A stretch of 64,000 nucleotides of DNA from Thermoleophilia bacterium (GTDB taxonomy: Bacteria; Actinomycetota; Thermoleophilia; Gaiellales; JAICJC01), in the NCBI GenBank assembly GCA_025934255.1, contig JAICYJ010000004.1, positions 25,713 through 89,712 on the forward strand. The letters run 5' to 3'. This document shows, one piece after another, positions 28,438 through 38,408 of this stretch (the first letter of the stretch is position 1; the number at the start of each line of letters is the position of its first letter). A program made the translations under genes and the position numbers. The notes under the pieces were generated by a model. That model saw only the letters and a list, made by a program, of their open reading frames with translations. It was not told the origin of the DNA and searched no databases.

Positions 28438-31400
28438 CGAGACCACCGCGCCGCAATCGCTGCGGCTGCCAGCCCGGAGCCAACGACGGCCATCGGTTGC
28501 TTCCATGACGCTACCAGGGTTGGGTCGTCGCGCTCGGGGTAGTCGCCCCGAGGCCCGGCGGCGCCATTTCGCAGGGCCATCGAGATCACCTGTCCGGTGT
28601 GGAGCGCGTGGCGGTCGGTCAGTTGGCGGATCTGCTCCTTGCAGCTGAAACCGTCAGCGACTACCAGCGTGTCCTTCGTCGCCGCTCGCACCTGCGGCAG
28701 CAAGACTCGTTCGCCGCATCTCATAGACAGGTCGTGGCGCTCACCCCGTTCGAAGCCGAACGCGCCCGCCATTCCACAGCAGCCCGATTCGGGAAGCTCG
28801 CAGGTGAGTCCCATCCGCCCCAGCAGGCTCTGCTCGGCCGCGAATCCGCCAGGGCCATTCTTGTGGTGGCAATGGCCATGCACCAGCGCCCGCCGCTCAA
28901 GCCGCGGTGGCTCCCAGTCGTCGCGGTGCAACTCGAGAAACTCGCTTAGATGAAACGACTGCTTGGCGAGCTGTTTCGCGTCCGGGTCATCCGGCAACAT
29001 CCTGGGGAGTTCGTCGCGGAACACCGCCAGGCAGCTCGGTTCCATGCCGATCACCGGTATCGCAGCCCGAATCTGCGGTCGGATCTCGTTGATGATGCGC
29101 TGGAGGAATCGCCGCGCCAGATCCAGGAAGCCGAAGTCATACAGCGGTCGTCCACAGCACAGCCAACGATCCGGGACCGTGACCTGGAAGCCGGCCGCCT
29201 CCAGTACCTCGGTGCAGGCGATCGCCGTTTCCGGCTTGAAATGGTCGTTGAACGTGTCCGGCCAAAGCAGCACCTGGGGGCAGCCGGCATTTCTGGCAGG
29301 GCGCGCTTGAAACCATCGCCGAAACGTCGTTCGTGCGAAGGGCGGCAGCTGGCGGGAGGGCGCGACTCCGGCCGCGACCTTGAGCCCGGTCGAAAGCGGC
29401 GCCACCTGTGAGAACAGGTTGGCCATCCCCGGCGCAATCGCGGCGCCACGTGCCCACAGCATGATCAAGCCCATGGCATAGGCGGCCCTGGGGCGCACTC
29501 TTCCTTCGTAGTAGTGCGACAGGAACTCGGCCTTCATGGTGGGGATGTCGACGTTGACCGGGCACTCGTTGCTGCAGCCCTTGCACGACAGGCATAGGTG
29601 CAGCGCGTCATACACGTCCTGGTCGCGCCAGCCGCCACCGACGACGTCGCCCTGGAGCATCTCGAACATGAGCCGGGCGCGGCCGCGGGTGGTGTGCTTC
29701 TCCTCGCGCAGAACCTGGAAGCTGGGACACATCGTGCCGTCGTTCCCAGGGCGGCGGCACTTGCCCACGCCGACGCACCGCCGGGTCGCCAGGGCGAACC
29801 CACCCTGATCGTACTGCGGGAAGTGCACCTTCCTGGGTGGATCAGACGGCTGCGGACTCGCGGCCAGGCGTAGGTCGCTGTCAAGCGGCGCCGGGTCGAC
29901 GATCTTGCCCGGATTCATCCTCCCGTCGGGATCCCAAATCGCCTTGAACTCGCGAAACGCCTCGACCAGCTCGGGGCCGAACATGCGCGGCAACAGCTCG
30001 GCCCGCTGCTGGCCGTCACCGTGCTCGCCCGACAACGAGCCACCGTAGGAGACGACCAGATCAGCCGCCTGCTCCATGAACGCGCGATACCGCCGCCGCC
30101 CCTCAGCGCTGGCGAAATCGAAGTCGATCCGCGAATGGATGCAGCCCTGGCCGAAGTGCCCATAGAACGCGCCGCCATATCCATGCTGGTCATACAACGC
30201 GCGCAGGTCGCGCAGGTACGCGCCGACGCGCGCGGGGCTGACCGCGGAATCCTCCCAGCCGGGCCAGTGGCCGGCCTCGCCGGGCGGAAACGCCGTCGCC
30301 GCCAGGCCCGCCTCCCGCACCCGCCACATCCCCTCCTGTTCTGCCGGCTGCTCGAACACCGAAACGTCGCCAGCGCTCCCCTCAAGCTCGGCGGATAACG
30401 CGCGGGCGCGCGCAGACGCCTCGCCGATCGAGTCGTCGCCAAACTCGACCAGCAGCCACCCTCTGCCATCTGGGAGCAGATCGAGCTCCGCCGCGTTCAT
30501 CCCGTGTGCGCGCTGGTCTGCCACGAGCAGGTCGTCGAACCCCTCGCACGCGTCCGGCCGATGCCCCATCACCAGCGCAACATCGTCCGCCGCCAAGTAC
30601 ACATCCTCATACCCGGCGACCAGCAGCACACGGGCCTGCGGTCGCGGCAGCAGCTTGACGATGGCGTCCAGAACCGTCACGCAGGTGCCTTCCGTGCCGA
30701 CCAGCGCGCGGGCGAGGTTGAAGCCGCGCTCCGGCAGTAGCTCATCCAGGTTGTACCCCGACACGCGGCGCGGGATATCCGGGAACCGCTCGCGGATCAA
30801 CGATCCGTACCGATCACGCAGCGCGCGAAGCTTTCCGTAGATCTCGCCGCGGCGACCACCCTCAGAGACAATCCTGTCGAGCTCCGTCTCGCTGGTCTCA
30901 CCGACCCGCAGAAGCAGTCCGTCGTAGGTCAGCACCTCGAGATCGTGGACGTTGTCGGAGGTGCGCCCGCCGTCACCACGGAACTGTCCCAGCACTGAGT
31001 GTGTCCCGCATGAGTTGTTTCCGATGTTGCCACCGATCGTGCAGTAGGCATGCGTTGAGGGGTCGGGGGCGAACACCAGCCCATGCTGTGCCGCGGCGGC
31101 GTTGAGCTGGTCGTTGATCACCCCGGGCTGGCAGGCCGCAAGCCGCCGATCGGCGTCGATGTACCGGATCTCATGCAGATACTTGGAGCAGTCGATCACC
31201 ACCGCGACGTTCACCGTCTCGCCGGAGAGGCTGGTGCCACAGCCACGCGCCAGCAGCGGCGCACCGTGCCACCGACAGGCGTCGTGCGCAGCGACGATGT
31301 CTTCGACCGAGCGCGGCACCACCACCCCGATCGGAACCTGGCGATAGTTCGAGGCGTCGCTGGCATACAGCGCCCGACTGGCCGCGTCGAACCGCACCTC

Positions 31401-31460
31401 GCCAGCGACCGCCGCAGCGAGATCACGCTCGAGCCGGCCGGTGTCGATCGTCGCCCCCAA
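28434..31460 (-). CDS. FAD-binding and (Fe-S)-binding fused oxidoreductase (D-lactate/glycolate dehydrogenase-like), 1008 aa
   Basis: FAD_binding_4 region GTSLSGETVNVAVVIDCSKYL; ferredoxin-type CLSCKGCSNECPVNVDIPTMKAEFL; CCG-like WLCCGRPLYDFGFL and SGCCGMAGAFG. Confidence 0.92.
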   Translation of the reverse strand: MGATIDTGRLERDLAAAVAGEVRFDAASRALYASDASNYRQVPIGVVVPRSVEDIVAAHDACRWHGAPLLARGCGTSLSGETVNVAVVIDCSKYLHEIRYIDADRRLAACQPGVINDQLNAAAAQHGLVFAPDPSTHAYCTIGGNIGNNSCGTHSVLGQFRGDGGRTSDNVHDLEVLTYDGLLLRVGETSETELDRIVSEGGRRGEIYGKLRALRDRYGSLIRERFPDIPRRVSGYNLDELLPERGFNLARALVGTEGTCVTVLDAIVKLLPRPQARVLLVAGYEDVYLAADDVALVMGHRPDACEGFDDLLVADQRAHGMNAAELDLLPDGRGWLLVEFGDDSIGEASARARALSAELEGSAGDVSVFEQPAEQEGMWRVREAGLAATAFPPGEAGHWPGWEDSAVSPARVGAYLRDLRALYDQHGYGGAFYGHFGQGCIHSRIDFDFASAEGRRRYRAFMEQAADLVVSYGGSLSGEHGDGQQRAELLPRMFGPELVEAFREFKAIWDPDGRMNPGKIVDPAPLDSDLRLAASPQPSDPPRKVHFPQYDQGGFALATRRCVGVGKCRRPGNDGTMCPSFQVLREEKHTTRGRARLMFEMLQGDVVGGGWRDQDVYDALHLCLSCKGCSNECPVNVDIPTMKAEFLSHYYEGRVRPRAAYAMGLIMLWARGAAIAPGMANLFSQVAPLSTGLKVAAGVAPSRQLPPFARTTFRRWFQARPARNAGCPQVLLWPDTFNDHFKPETAIACTEVLEAAGFQVTVPDRWLCCGRPLYDFGFLDLARRFLQRIINEIRPQIRAAIPVIGMEPSCLAVFRDELPRMLPDDPDAKQLAKQSFHLSEFLELHRDDWEPPRLERRALVHGHCHHKNGPGGFAAEQSLLGRMGLTCELPESGCCGMAGAFGFERGERHDLSMRCGERVLLPQVRAATKDTLVVADGFSCKEQIRQLTDRHALHTGQVISMALRNGAAGPRGDYPERDDPTLVASWKQPMAVVGSGLAAAAIAARWSR

Positions 31461-31522
31461 CTAGCAACCCGCCCGGGTGGCGGCATGCCGCACGACCACC
31501 TGATGTTCCAGGGATCTGAGCA

Positions 31523-33313
31523 TCAGCGGCCCGGAACGAACTCTTCGATCTTCTGCTTGACGGACTCGACGATCATGCCGCGACGCCCAGAGTCGCCTCG
31601 CAGGATGGCCTGCGCGAAGTGGCTGGCCTGCTCGAAGGTGATGTGCGGTGGAAGCGGCGGCACCTCCGGGTCGGTCACCGCCTCCAACACGACCGGCCGG
31701 TCTGCTGCAAGCGCTTCATCCCACGCCGATCCGATCGCGTCCGGCGTGTCCACACGGATGCCGCGAAGCCCGATCAGCTCAGCGTACCGCGCGTAGGGGA
31801 AGTCGGGGATGCTCTGGGACGCGTCGAAGCGGGGGTCGCCCTCCATCGCTCGCTGCTCCCAGGTCACCTGGTTGAGATCCTGGTTGTTCAACACAAGGAC
31901 GATCAGCCGCGGATCGCTCCACCGCTCCCAGTACTTTCCGATCGTAATCAGCTCGGCCAAGCCGTTCATCTGCATGGCACCGTCGCCGACCAGTGCGATC
32001 ACGACGCGGTCGGGATGGGCGAACTTCGCCCCAATCGCATACGGCACGCCCGGCCCCATCGTCGCCAGGTTCCCCGAAAGCGACGCCATCATCCCCTGTC
32101 GAAGCCGCACGTCCCGCGCATACCAATCAGCCGACGAGCCCGAGTCGGAGGTCAGGATCGCTCCATCCGGCAGACGCTGCGACAACTCGAAGAACAGGCG
32201 CTGAGGGTTGATCGGATCGGCATCCAACATGGCGCGCTCCTCCATCAACCTCCACCACTTGGCCACCCCCTCCTCGATGCCCTCCCGCCACGACCGATCC
32301 GACTTCCGCTCGAGCAACGGGATGAGACCGCGCAATGCTTGTCGGGAGTCGCCGACCAGCTGCATCTCCATCGGATAGCGGATCCCGATCATCCGCGCAT
32401 CGATGTCGACCTGCACGCCGCGCGCCTTCCCCTCCTCCGGCAGGAACTCCGAGTAGGGAAAACTCGAGCCGACCATCAGCAGCGTGTCGCAGTCCGCCAT
32501 CATGTCGGAGCTCGGCTTCGTTCCCAATAACCCAATCGACCCGGTCACCCACGGCAGATCGTCGGGCAACACCGCCTTCCCCAGCAGCGCCTTGGCGACG
32601 CCGGCACCGAGCAGATCCGCAACCTCGATCACCTCGTCCGTGGCGCCGAGCGCGCCAGCGCCGACCAACATCGCCACCTTCTCGCCGGCGTTCAGGATCT
32701 CCGCCGCCCGACGCAGATCTTGATCGGAGGGAACCACCACTGGAGGCGAGTAGCCCAGCGATGAGTGGATCGTGCCGTGCGCATGCGCAGGGACAGGAAC
32801 GGCGTCCATCGACGCGACATCGTTCGGGATGATCACGCATGTGACCGTGCGCTGGTCCTTGGCGATCCGAATTGCCCGGTCGACCAGATGTCGCATCTGG
32901 GACGGCTCAGAGGCCATCTCCACGTATTCGTGGGCGACGTCCTTGAACAAGGTCGTCAGGTCCACCTCCTGCTGGAAGCTGCCCCCCAGCGAGCTCAGCG
33001 CCTGCTGGCCAACGATCGCCACCACCGGCTGGTGATCAAGCTTCGCGTCATAGAGACCGTTCAAAAGGTGGATCGCGCCCGGCCCAGACGTCGCGATGCA
33101 CACCCCCACCTCGCCCGTGAACTTGGCATGCGCACAGGCCATGAACGCTGCCATCTCCTCATGCCGAACCTGGATCAGCTCGGGATCATTCTCCGCCCGA
33201 CCGAACGCGCCCAAGATCGCGTTGATGCCATCACCCGGAAACCCGTAGATCCGACTGATACCCCACTCACGCAGACGACCTAGCAAGAAATCAGCGACGT
33301 TCTCAGCCATCAA
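31523..33313 (-). CDS. Thiamine-pyrophosphate-requiring enzyme (pyruvate oxidase/acetolactate synthase-like)
   Basis: IYGFPGDGINAILGAF...EEMAAFMACAHAKFTGEVGVCIATSGPGAIHLLNGLYDAKLDHQPVVAIVGQ; GDGAMQMNGLAELITI. Confidence 0.92.
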   Translation of the reverse strand: MMAENVADFLLGRLREWGISRIYGFPGDGINAILGAFGRAENDPELIQVRHEEMAAFMACAHAKFTGEVGVCIATSGPGAIHLLNGLYDAKLDHQPVVAIVGQQALSSLGGSFQQEVDLTTLFKDVAHEYVEMASEPSQMRHLVDRAIRIAKDQRTVTCVIIPNDVASMDAVPVPAHAHGTIHSSLGYSPPVVVPSDQDLRRAAEILNAGEKVAMLVGAGALGATDEVIEVADLLGAGVAKALLGKAVLPDDLPWVTGSIGLLGTKPSSDMMADCDTLLMVGSSFPYSEFLPEEGKARGVQVDIDARMIGIRYPMEMQLVGDSRQALRGLIPLLERKSDRSWREGIEEGVAKWWRLMEERAMLDADPINPQRLFFELSQRLPDGAILTSDSGSSADWYARDVRLRQGMMASLSGNLATMGPGVPYAIGAKFAHPDRVVIALVGDGAMQMNGLAELITIGKYWERWSDPRLIVLVLNNQDLNQVTWEQRAMEGDPRFDASQSIPDFPYARYAELIGLRGIRVDTPDAIGSAWDEALAADRPVVLEAVTDPEVPPLPPHITFEQASHFAQAILRGDSGRRGMIVESVKQKIEEFVPGR

Positions 33314-33520
33314 TCACACACCTCCACTCACTCGCGGACACAGATCTCGCCCACCCCTTCAAGCCAACGCAATCCCGCACCACCGCACCACGGCGCGCGA
33401 CCGAACTCCGCCGCAACCGACCGAACCACAACGCACGCCAGGTCGATGCCCACTTGCAGGCCCGTATAACGTTTGCCACGCCCAGGCGAATGGCGCAAAG
33501 CTGCGCGGCACCCGGTCTCC

Positions 33521-34754
33521 TCATGCCGGTGCGTCCATGGCACCCGTAGAGGATTCCGCGGTTAGCGGTTCGGCGACGGATTCGAGTTGGCGCTGCTCCG
33601 CGTTAACGCCCAGCCAGATCTCGGTCAAGCCACCCAGGATCATCAGGCAAGCGCCGAGCAAGTAGCCGTAAAAGACTGTGGTGCGGTTTCCAGTAGCGAT
33701 GTTGGCCCATACAGGGCTGGTCCGATGATGCCGCCGATACCCGTGGCGATGGCGTAGAAGAAGGCGATCGCCATCGCCCGGGTCTCCATCGGAAAGACCT
33801 CGCTCACGGTCAGGTATGCCGCGCTGGCGCCGGCCGATGCGAAGAAGAAGATCACCGACCATCCGATCGTCAGCTGGGTGGCCGACACCGCGTCCTGCTG
33901 GAACAGGTAGCCGACCACGATCAGGCCGCTGCCGGCGAGGATGTAGGTCGAGGCGATCATGATCTTGCGTCCAACCACGTCGAACAGTCGTCCGAGCAAG
34001 ACCGGGCCAGGAAGTTTCCAAGCGCGAACGGCAGGACGTATAGCCGATCGACGAGGCCTTGACCTTGCAACCAGCGCGGGCTCTCGGGAACGAACTGGCG
34101 CACCAACAACACGCCGACCGCCAGCACCGAGCCGATCCCGAAACCCACCCGCCAGCCGGTATCGACCGCGAAATACGCGGGGTTCAAAAGCACCAAGGAC
34201 GCCGCGGCGCCAGCAGCGGTTCCAATCCAAAATGACCCGTTGATCGCAAGATCGACCCATCCCCGTACCCGTGCGGGTATCAGCTCGTCGATCGCCGAGT
34301 TGATCGCCGAATATTCGCCTCCGATGCCGGCGCCGGTGAAGAATCGCGCCACCGCGAACTCGAGGAAGTTCTGCGAAAACGCGCTGCTCGTGGTGGCGAT
34401 CAAGTACACCAGCAGCGTGATCATGAACAACTTCTTGCGGCCGAACCGATCGGTCAGATACCCGAAGAAGAGCGCACCGACTACCGCTCCGGCGACATAA
34501 ATCGACCCCGCTAGGCCAAGCTGCGACGGCGACAACCCGAGCGTGCTGGGCTTTTCGAGCTGCGCAGCGATCGTGCCGACGATCGTTACTTCCAAGCCGT
34601 CCAAGATCCACACGGCGCCCAGCGCGACGATCACCAGCCAATGCCACCGCGACCACGGCCACCCATCAAGGCGCGCCGGCACATCCGTCTCAACGGTGTC
34701 AACGTCGTGGCTCTGCCCTCGGCCGCGAGGACCCCACGCCGCATACGTGCTCAT
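33521..34754 (-). pseudogene. MFS sugar/metabolite transporter split over three frames
   Basis: 34754->~34008 frame a ([19 protein letters not shown]...[21 protein letters not shown]), ~34008->~33708 frame b ([24 protein letters not shown]...TVSEVFPMETRAMAIAFFYAIATGIGGIIGPALYG), ~33708->33521 frame c (ANIATGNRTTVFYGYLLGACLMILGGLTEIWLGVNAE). Confidence 0.85.
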
Positions 34755-35288
34755 GGTGCTCCCTTCACAAAGCTACTCCCGGGCGGAACGTCCACCTTCG
34801 CCAACGCGCCCACGGGTGCATTACCAAACTAGATCGCACTCCGATCTTTCGAGCATTCCCCGTCACGCAACCCTCTAAACCGGGCCCCCCAGCGGCCCGG
34901 ATGGAGACCGTTCGTCGGGACAGGGAGAGCTTGTTGAACGGTGGAGTGAGTCGGTGATCCCAGCACGGAGAAGATCCTTCGCATCCCGGTGGGATGGAAG
35001 CGCGCCGAAACGCGGAGCCGCGGGCAGCACACGTACACTCTCCTAACACCGGACGCGTTAGGATCTCCGCACGGAGCGTCCTGCCATCGGCACCCGGCAG
35101 TGCGCCCCACATCGGATCGGCCCGCCGGTGGCTTGAGCCTTCACCGGCGGGCTACACCCACGCGCCGCGCGATCGTCGCCACCCGATCGAATCGATTGGG
35201 CTCCCTCGGGGTATTCATCGCGGGTCAAGGCGCGCAGTCCGAGCGCGAAGGTGGCCCACCGGCGCCGCCTACGCCGTCCGCCGTCGGC

Positions 35289-35534
35289 TACCACCCATTC
35301 TACGCCCCCTACCTCCACACCCACCGACCATTCGGCCTCAGCGCCATAACAGACCAACAGCTCGCTGGCGCGGTCATGATGACCGAGGGCTCACTCGTCA
35401 CCATCGCCGCGCTGGTCTGGCTGGCCCTGCGCTACCTCGAACAAGCCGAGGCCGGACAACGCCTGATCGGCGCCGGCGCCGAGCCCGGCAGCGTCGCCCG
35501 CGCGATCCGCTACGAACGCGCCCACCGGTCGTAG
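35289..35534 (+). pseudogene. CtaG-like (caa3-type cytochrome oxidase assembly factor) C-terminal fragment
   Basis: YHPFYAPYLHTHRPFGLSAITDQQLAGAVMMTEGSLVTIAALVWLALRYLEQAE resembles the DQQ-containing CtaG C-terminus; remainder not found upstream. Confidence 0.6.
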
Positions 35535-35717
35535 ACCGAACGCTGCGGAGGTTCTTTGATGCACCGAACCAGCCCGGCGTCGACACTTCCTCGTCAGCAG
35601 GCCACAAGCGAACGCCGGCGCTTCATGAGCGAGTGCCGGCGTTTCGCGTCGTGGTCGGAGGGGCAAATGGTTAGTGATGTGCGTCTCAACGCCCATGGCC
35701 CAGATTAGGAGAGAGAG

Positions 35718-36221
35718 ATGAAGCTCAGCTACCTGGTGCGCGGCCTTCCCGGCCACCCACTGCACCCGCCCCTAACCGACGCGACGATCGGCACCTACAC
35801 CGCCGCAACAGCGTTCGGCGTGCTCAGTGCCCTCGGCATCAGCGAGAAGAACACGGCGACCGCCTGGTGGCTTGCGCTCCTGATCGGCCTGATCTTGACC
35901 GTGCCGACCGCCTTGACCGGCCTTCTCGAATGGCTGACAATCGAGCGCAGCACGAGCCTCTGGCAAACGGCCACCGCTCATCTCGCTGCAATGGTCACAG
36001 CGACGGTGTTCTTCCTGCTGGCTGCGATCTTCGGGCACGACGGCTACCAACGCCACACTGTCAGCACTGGAGCGCTGATCCTTACATTGGTCGGGTTTGG
36101 ATTGCTTACCCTCGGAGGGTGGCTCGGCGGCAGCCTCGTATTCACGCACGGCATGCGCGTCCTCCACTCCGCGGACCCCACCTCCCCATCAGAACGGAAC
36201 GACTGGGCGACACCGAACTGA
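35718..36221 (+). CDS. DUF2231-like membrane protein
   Basis: GLPGHPLHPPLTDATIGTYTAATAFGVLSALG...ALTGLLEWLTI...GGWLGGSLVFTHGMRV. Confidence 0.8.
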   Translation: MKLSYLVRGLPGHPLHPPLTDATIGTYTAATAFGVLSALGISEKNTATAWWLALLIGLILTVPTALTGLLEWLTIERSTSLWQTATAHLAAMVTATVFFLLAAIFGHDGYQRHTVSTGALILTLVGFGLLTLGGWLGGSLVFTHGMRVLHSADPTSPSERNDWATPN

Positions 36222-36615
36222 CGCCGAACGTTCCAAAACGTCCTTCTGGCGTCGGCCACGCGGGCGGCTGGGCTGTGGGCCGTGATCTGCTGGGCGAGGT
36301 TCTGGCGTCGTCGCCGCCGAAGGACCGGCCCTACCCGAAGATCCGCAGTCGCTCGCGGTGTGGCAGGCCGGCCATGCCGATTCCGCCGACAACCGTTCGA
36401 CTGGTCGCACGCCCGACCCAAACACAACATCGGACGAGTCATTCAATCGCAGGACCTGCAGCGGCGCAGATGGCAATGAAAACGACGCCACGAGATCCGG
36501 CTTGGACGTGTCGTTGCGAATCCGGGTGAACGGCGTGGCTGCCCTCGGCGGCACGAGCACCCACCCGCGGACATTCGAGCTCCTCTCCCGCCTTGGTCCG
36601 CCGGCCATGCAGTCG

Positions 36616-36634
36616 ATTCTCGTCATACGGGAAT
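36616..36634. promoter_or_regulatory. 19-bp dyad, putative cluster operator, site 1
   Basis: ATTCTC-GTCATAC-GGGAAT upstream of the HAL-like gene; 15/19 identical to site 2. Confidence 0.5.
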
Positions 36635-36919
36635 AATCGAGAACCGTTCAATGAGATTACTGCTACGGTCTCCAATCGCATGGCCGCGCTCCGAAGCCGA
36701 GGCTCTTCCCACCAGTTGGCATTCTGGGACAGCCGTGATTCTGGGTGCCCTGGCGATCGCGATCGGCGGATTCCTGCTCGGTGACCACCACGCCGGTTCC
36801 AGCGCCGCTGCGGCCACGGATCGGACGTCGCCCGTCGCCGACTTGCCGCAACCGGCTGCGCGCACGACGAATCTGGTGAGCGGCTGCACGCACGGCACGC
36901 TTCGCCGGCGGGATCGAGG

Positions 36920-38401
36920 GTGATTTCACTCGATGGACGCAGCCTCACCACTGCTGACATCGTCGACATCGCGGCATGCCGCGCCAGCGTCCGCATCTCG
37001 TCCGCCGGGATGGGTCGGATCGAGGCTGCGCTTGCGGTCGTCGACCACTACATCGACGCCAAGATCCCGGCCTATGGCATCACGACGATGTATGGCGCCG
37101 ACTTCAAGAAGACGCTGCCCCCGTCCCAGATCGTTCGCTTCGGACGGATCAACATCACCCAGGAAGCGACCCGAGTCGACGACGGCAATCTGCCGGTCGT
37201 CGATGACGGCACCATGCGCGCGGCCTGGGCGTTGCTGGCCAACAGCTTCGCCCGCGGGTACTCCGGCGCCAGCCCCGACCTGGCGAAGCTGCTGGTCGAT
37301 CGTGTCAACTCGGGCGACGTACCGGACGACGTCGAGTACGGCAACTCGATGGGCGACGCCGATCTGACCGCCAACGCGCAGGCGGACATGAGCCTGCTCG
37401 CCGACCCGCACTTCAAGCTCAAGCCGGGCGAGGCGACCAACCTGCTCACCCACAATTTCATCTCCGTCGCCCTGGCCGCCGAGGTGGTGGAGCGGGCCAA
37501 GGCGCTGCTGGCGGCGGGCGAGGCATCGCTGGCGCTGTCGATGGAAGGGTTCCGGGCCAACCTCGGCCCGCTGTCACTGGCCGCCTCGCGGCAGGACACG
37601 CTGGGGTCGCGCCGAGCCGTGCGGGAGGCGCTCCGCCGCCTGCTGGCGGGGAGCCTGCTGTGGAAGGCGGACGGCCCCAGACAGCTGCAGGACTTCCTCA
37701 GCCTCCGCGACGGCGCCGAGAACCTTGCCACGCTGCGCCTCGCCATCGACCAGTACACGCCCGTGCTCGAGGCCTTCGCGAACTCCAACCAGGGATCGCC
37801 GGTAGTCGATGTCGAGCAACGCGCGCTCACCTCCGTTCCCGATTACGACACCACGCAAGTGACGGTGGGCATGGACAACCTGCGACAGGCGCTCGGCCTG
37901 GTCGTCGTGGCAAGCAACAGCCGCGGGTTGAAGCTGCTGTCGCACCCGTTCATCGACCTGCCGTCGGGCCTGTCCTCGCCCGATCCGCTCAAGTCCGACG
38001 GCATCTACACCCGCAACATCACCTACATCATGACCAGCCTGCAACGGGCCGCGTTGCTGCAGGTGCAGCCGGTCGTCGGTCTCACCGAGAGCTACGTGGC
38101 CGAGGGCGACGAGGACTATTCGCCGGCGTTTCCCAACTCGGTGCTGATGGCCGCAGACCTGACCGCCCACGCCGGTCAGGTGATCACGCTGGAAGCGCTG
38201 ATCGGGAGCGCGGCCGTGCAGCGCCGGATCGCACTCAAGCAACTCACGCTCGACGACGTCCCGCCCGCGTTGCGTGGTCTCCATCAAGGCATCATCGAGC
38301 GCTCACCATTCGCGATCCCGATCGCCCGGCAATACCGGCTGGCACCGCTGCTCGCCTACTACGTGGGCGCCGCCGACCAGGCCGTCGCCGCGGCGGGCTG
38401 A
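36920..38401 (+). CDS. HAL/PAL-family (aromatic amino acid lyase-like) protein lacking MIO triad
   Basis: ISLDGRSLTTADIVDIA start; AYGITTMYG; MIO-loop region YGNSMGDADLTANAQADMSLL instead of GSVGASGDLAPLAHL; SMEGFRANLGPL; QDFLSLRD. Confidence 0.85.
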   Translation: MISLDGRSLTTADIVDIAACRASVRISSAGMGRIEAALAVVDHYIDAKIPAYGITTMYGADFKKTLPPSQIVRFGRINITQEATRVDDGNLPVVDDGTMRAAWALLANSFARGYSGASPDLAKLLVDRVNSGDVPDDVEYGNSMGDADLTANAQADMSLLADPHFKLKPGEATNLLTHNFISVALAAEVVERAKALLAAGEASLALSMEGFRANLGPLSLAASRQDTLGSRRAVREALRRLLAGSLLWKADGPRQLQDFLSLRDGAENLATLRLAIDQYTPVLEAFANSNQGSPVVDVEQRALTSVPDYDTTQVTVGMDNLRQALGLVVVASNSRGLKLLSHPFIDLPSGLSSPDPLKSDGIYTRNITYIMTSLQRAALLQVQPVVGLTESYVAEGDEDYSPAFPNSVLMAADLTAHAGQVITLEALIGSAAVQRRIALKQLTLDDVPPALRGLHQGIIERSPFAIPIARQYRLAPLLAYYVGAADQAVAAAG

Positions 38402-38408
38402 TGCTCCG

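Noticed and set aside
36651-36923. 90-aa ORF between operator site 1 and the first HAL gene, ending in a GTGA overlap with it
   Set aside because: Tempting as a coupled leader gene, but codon third-position GC is much lower than neighbours and no family is recognisable; left unannotated
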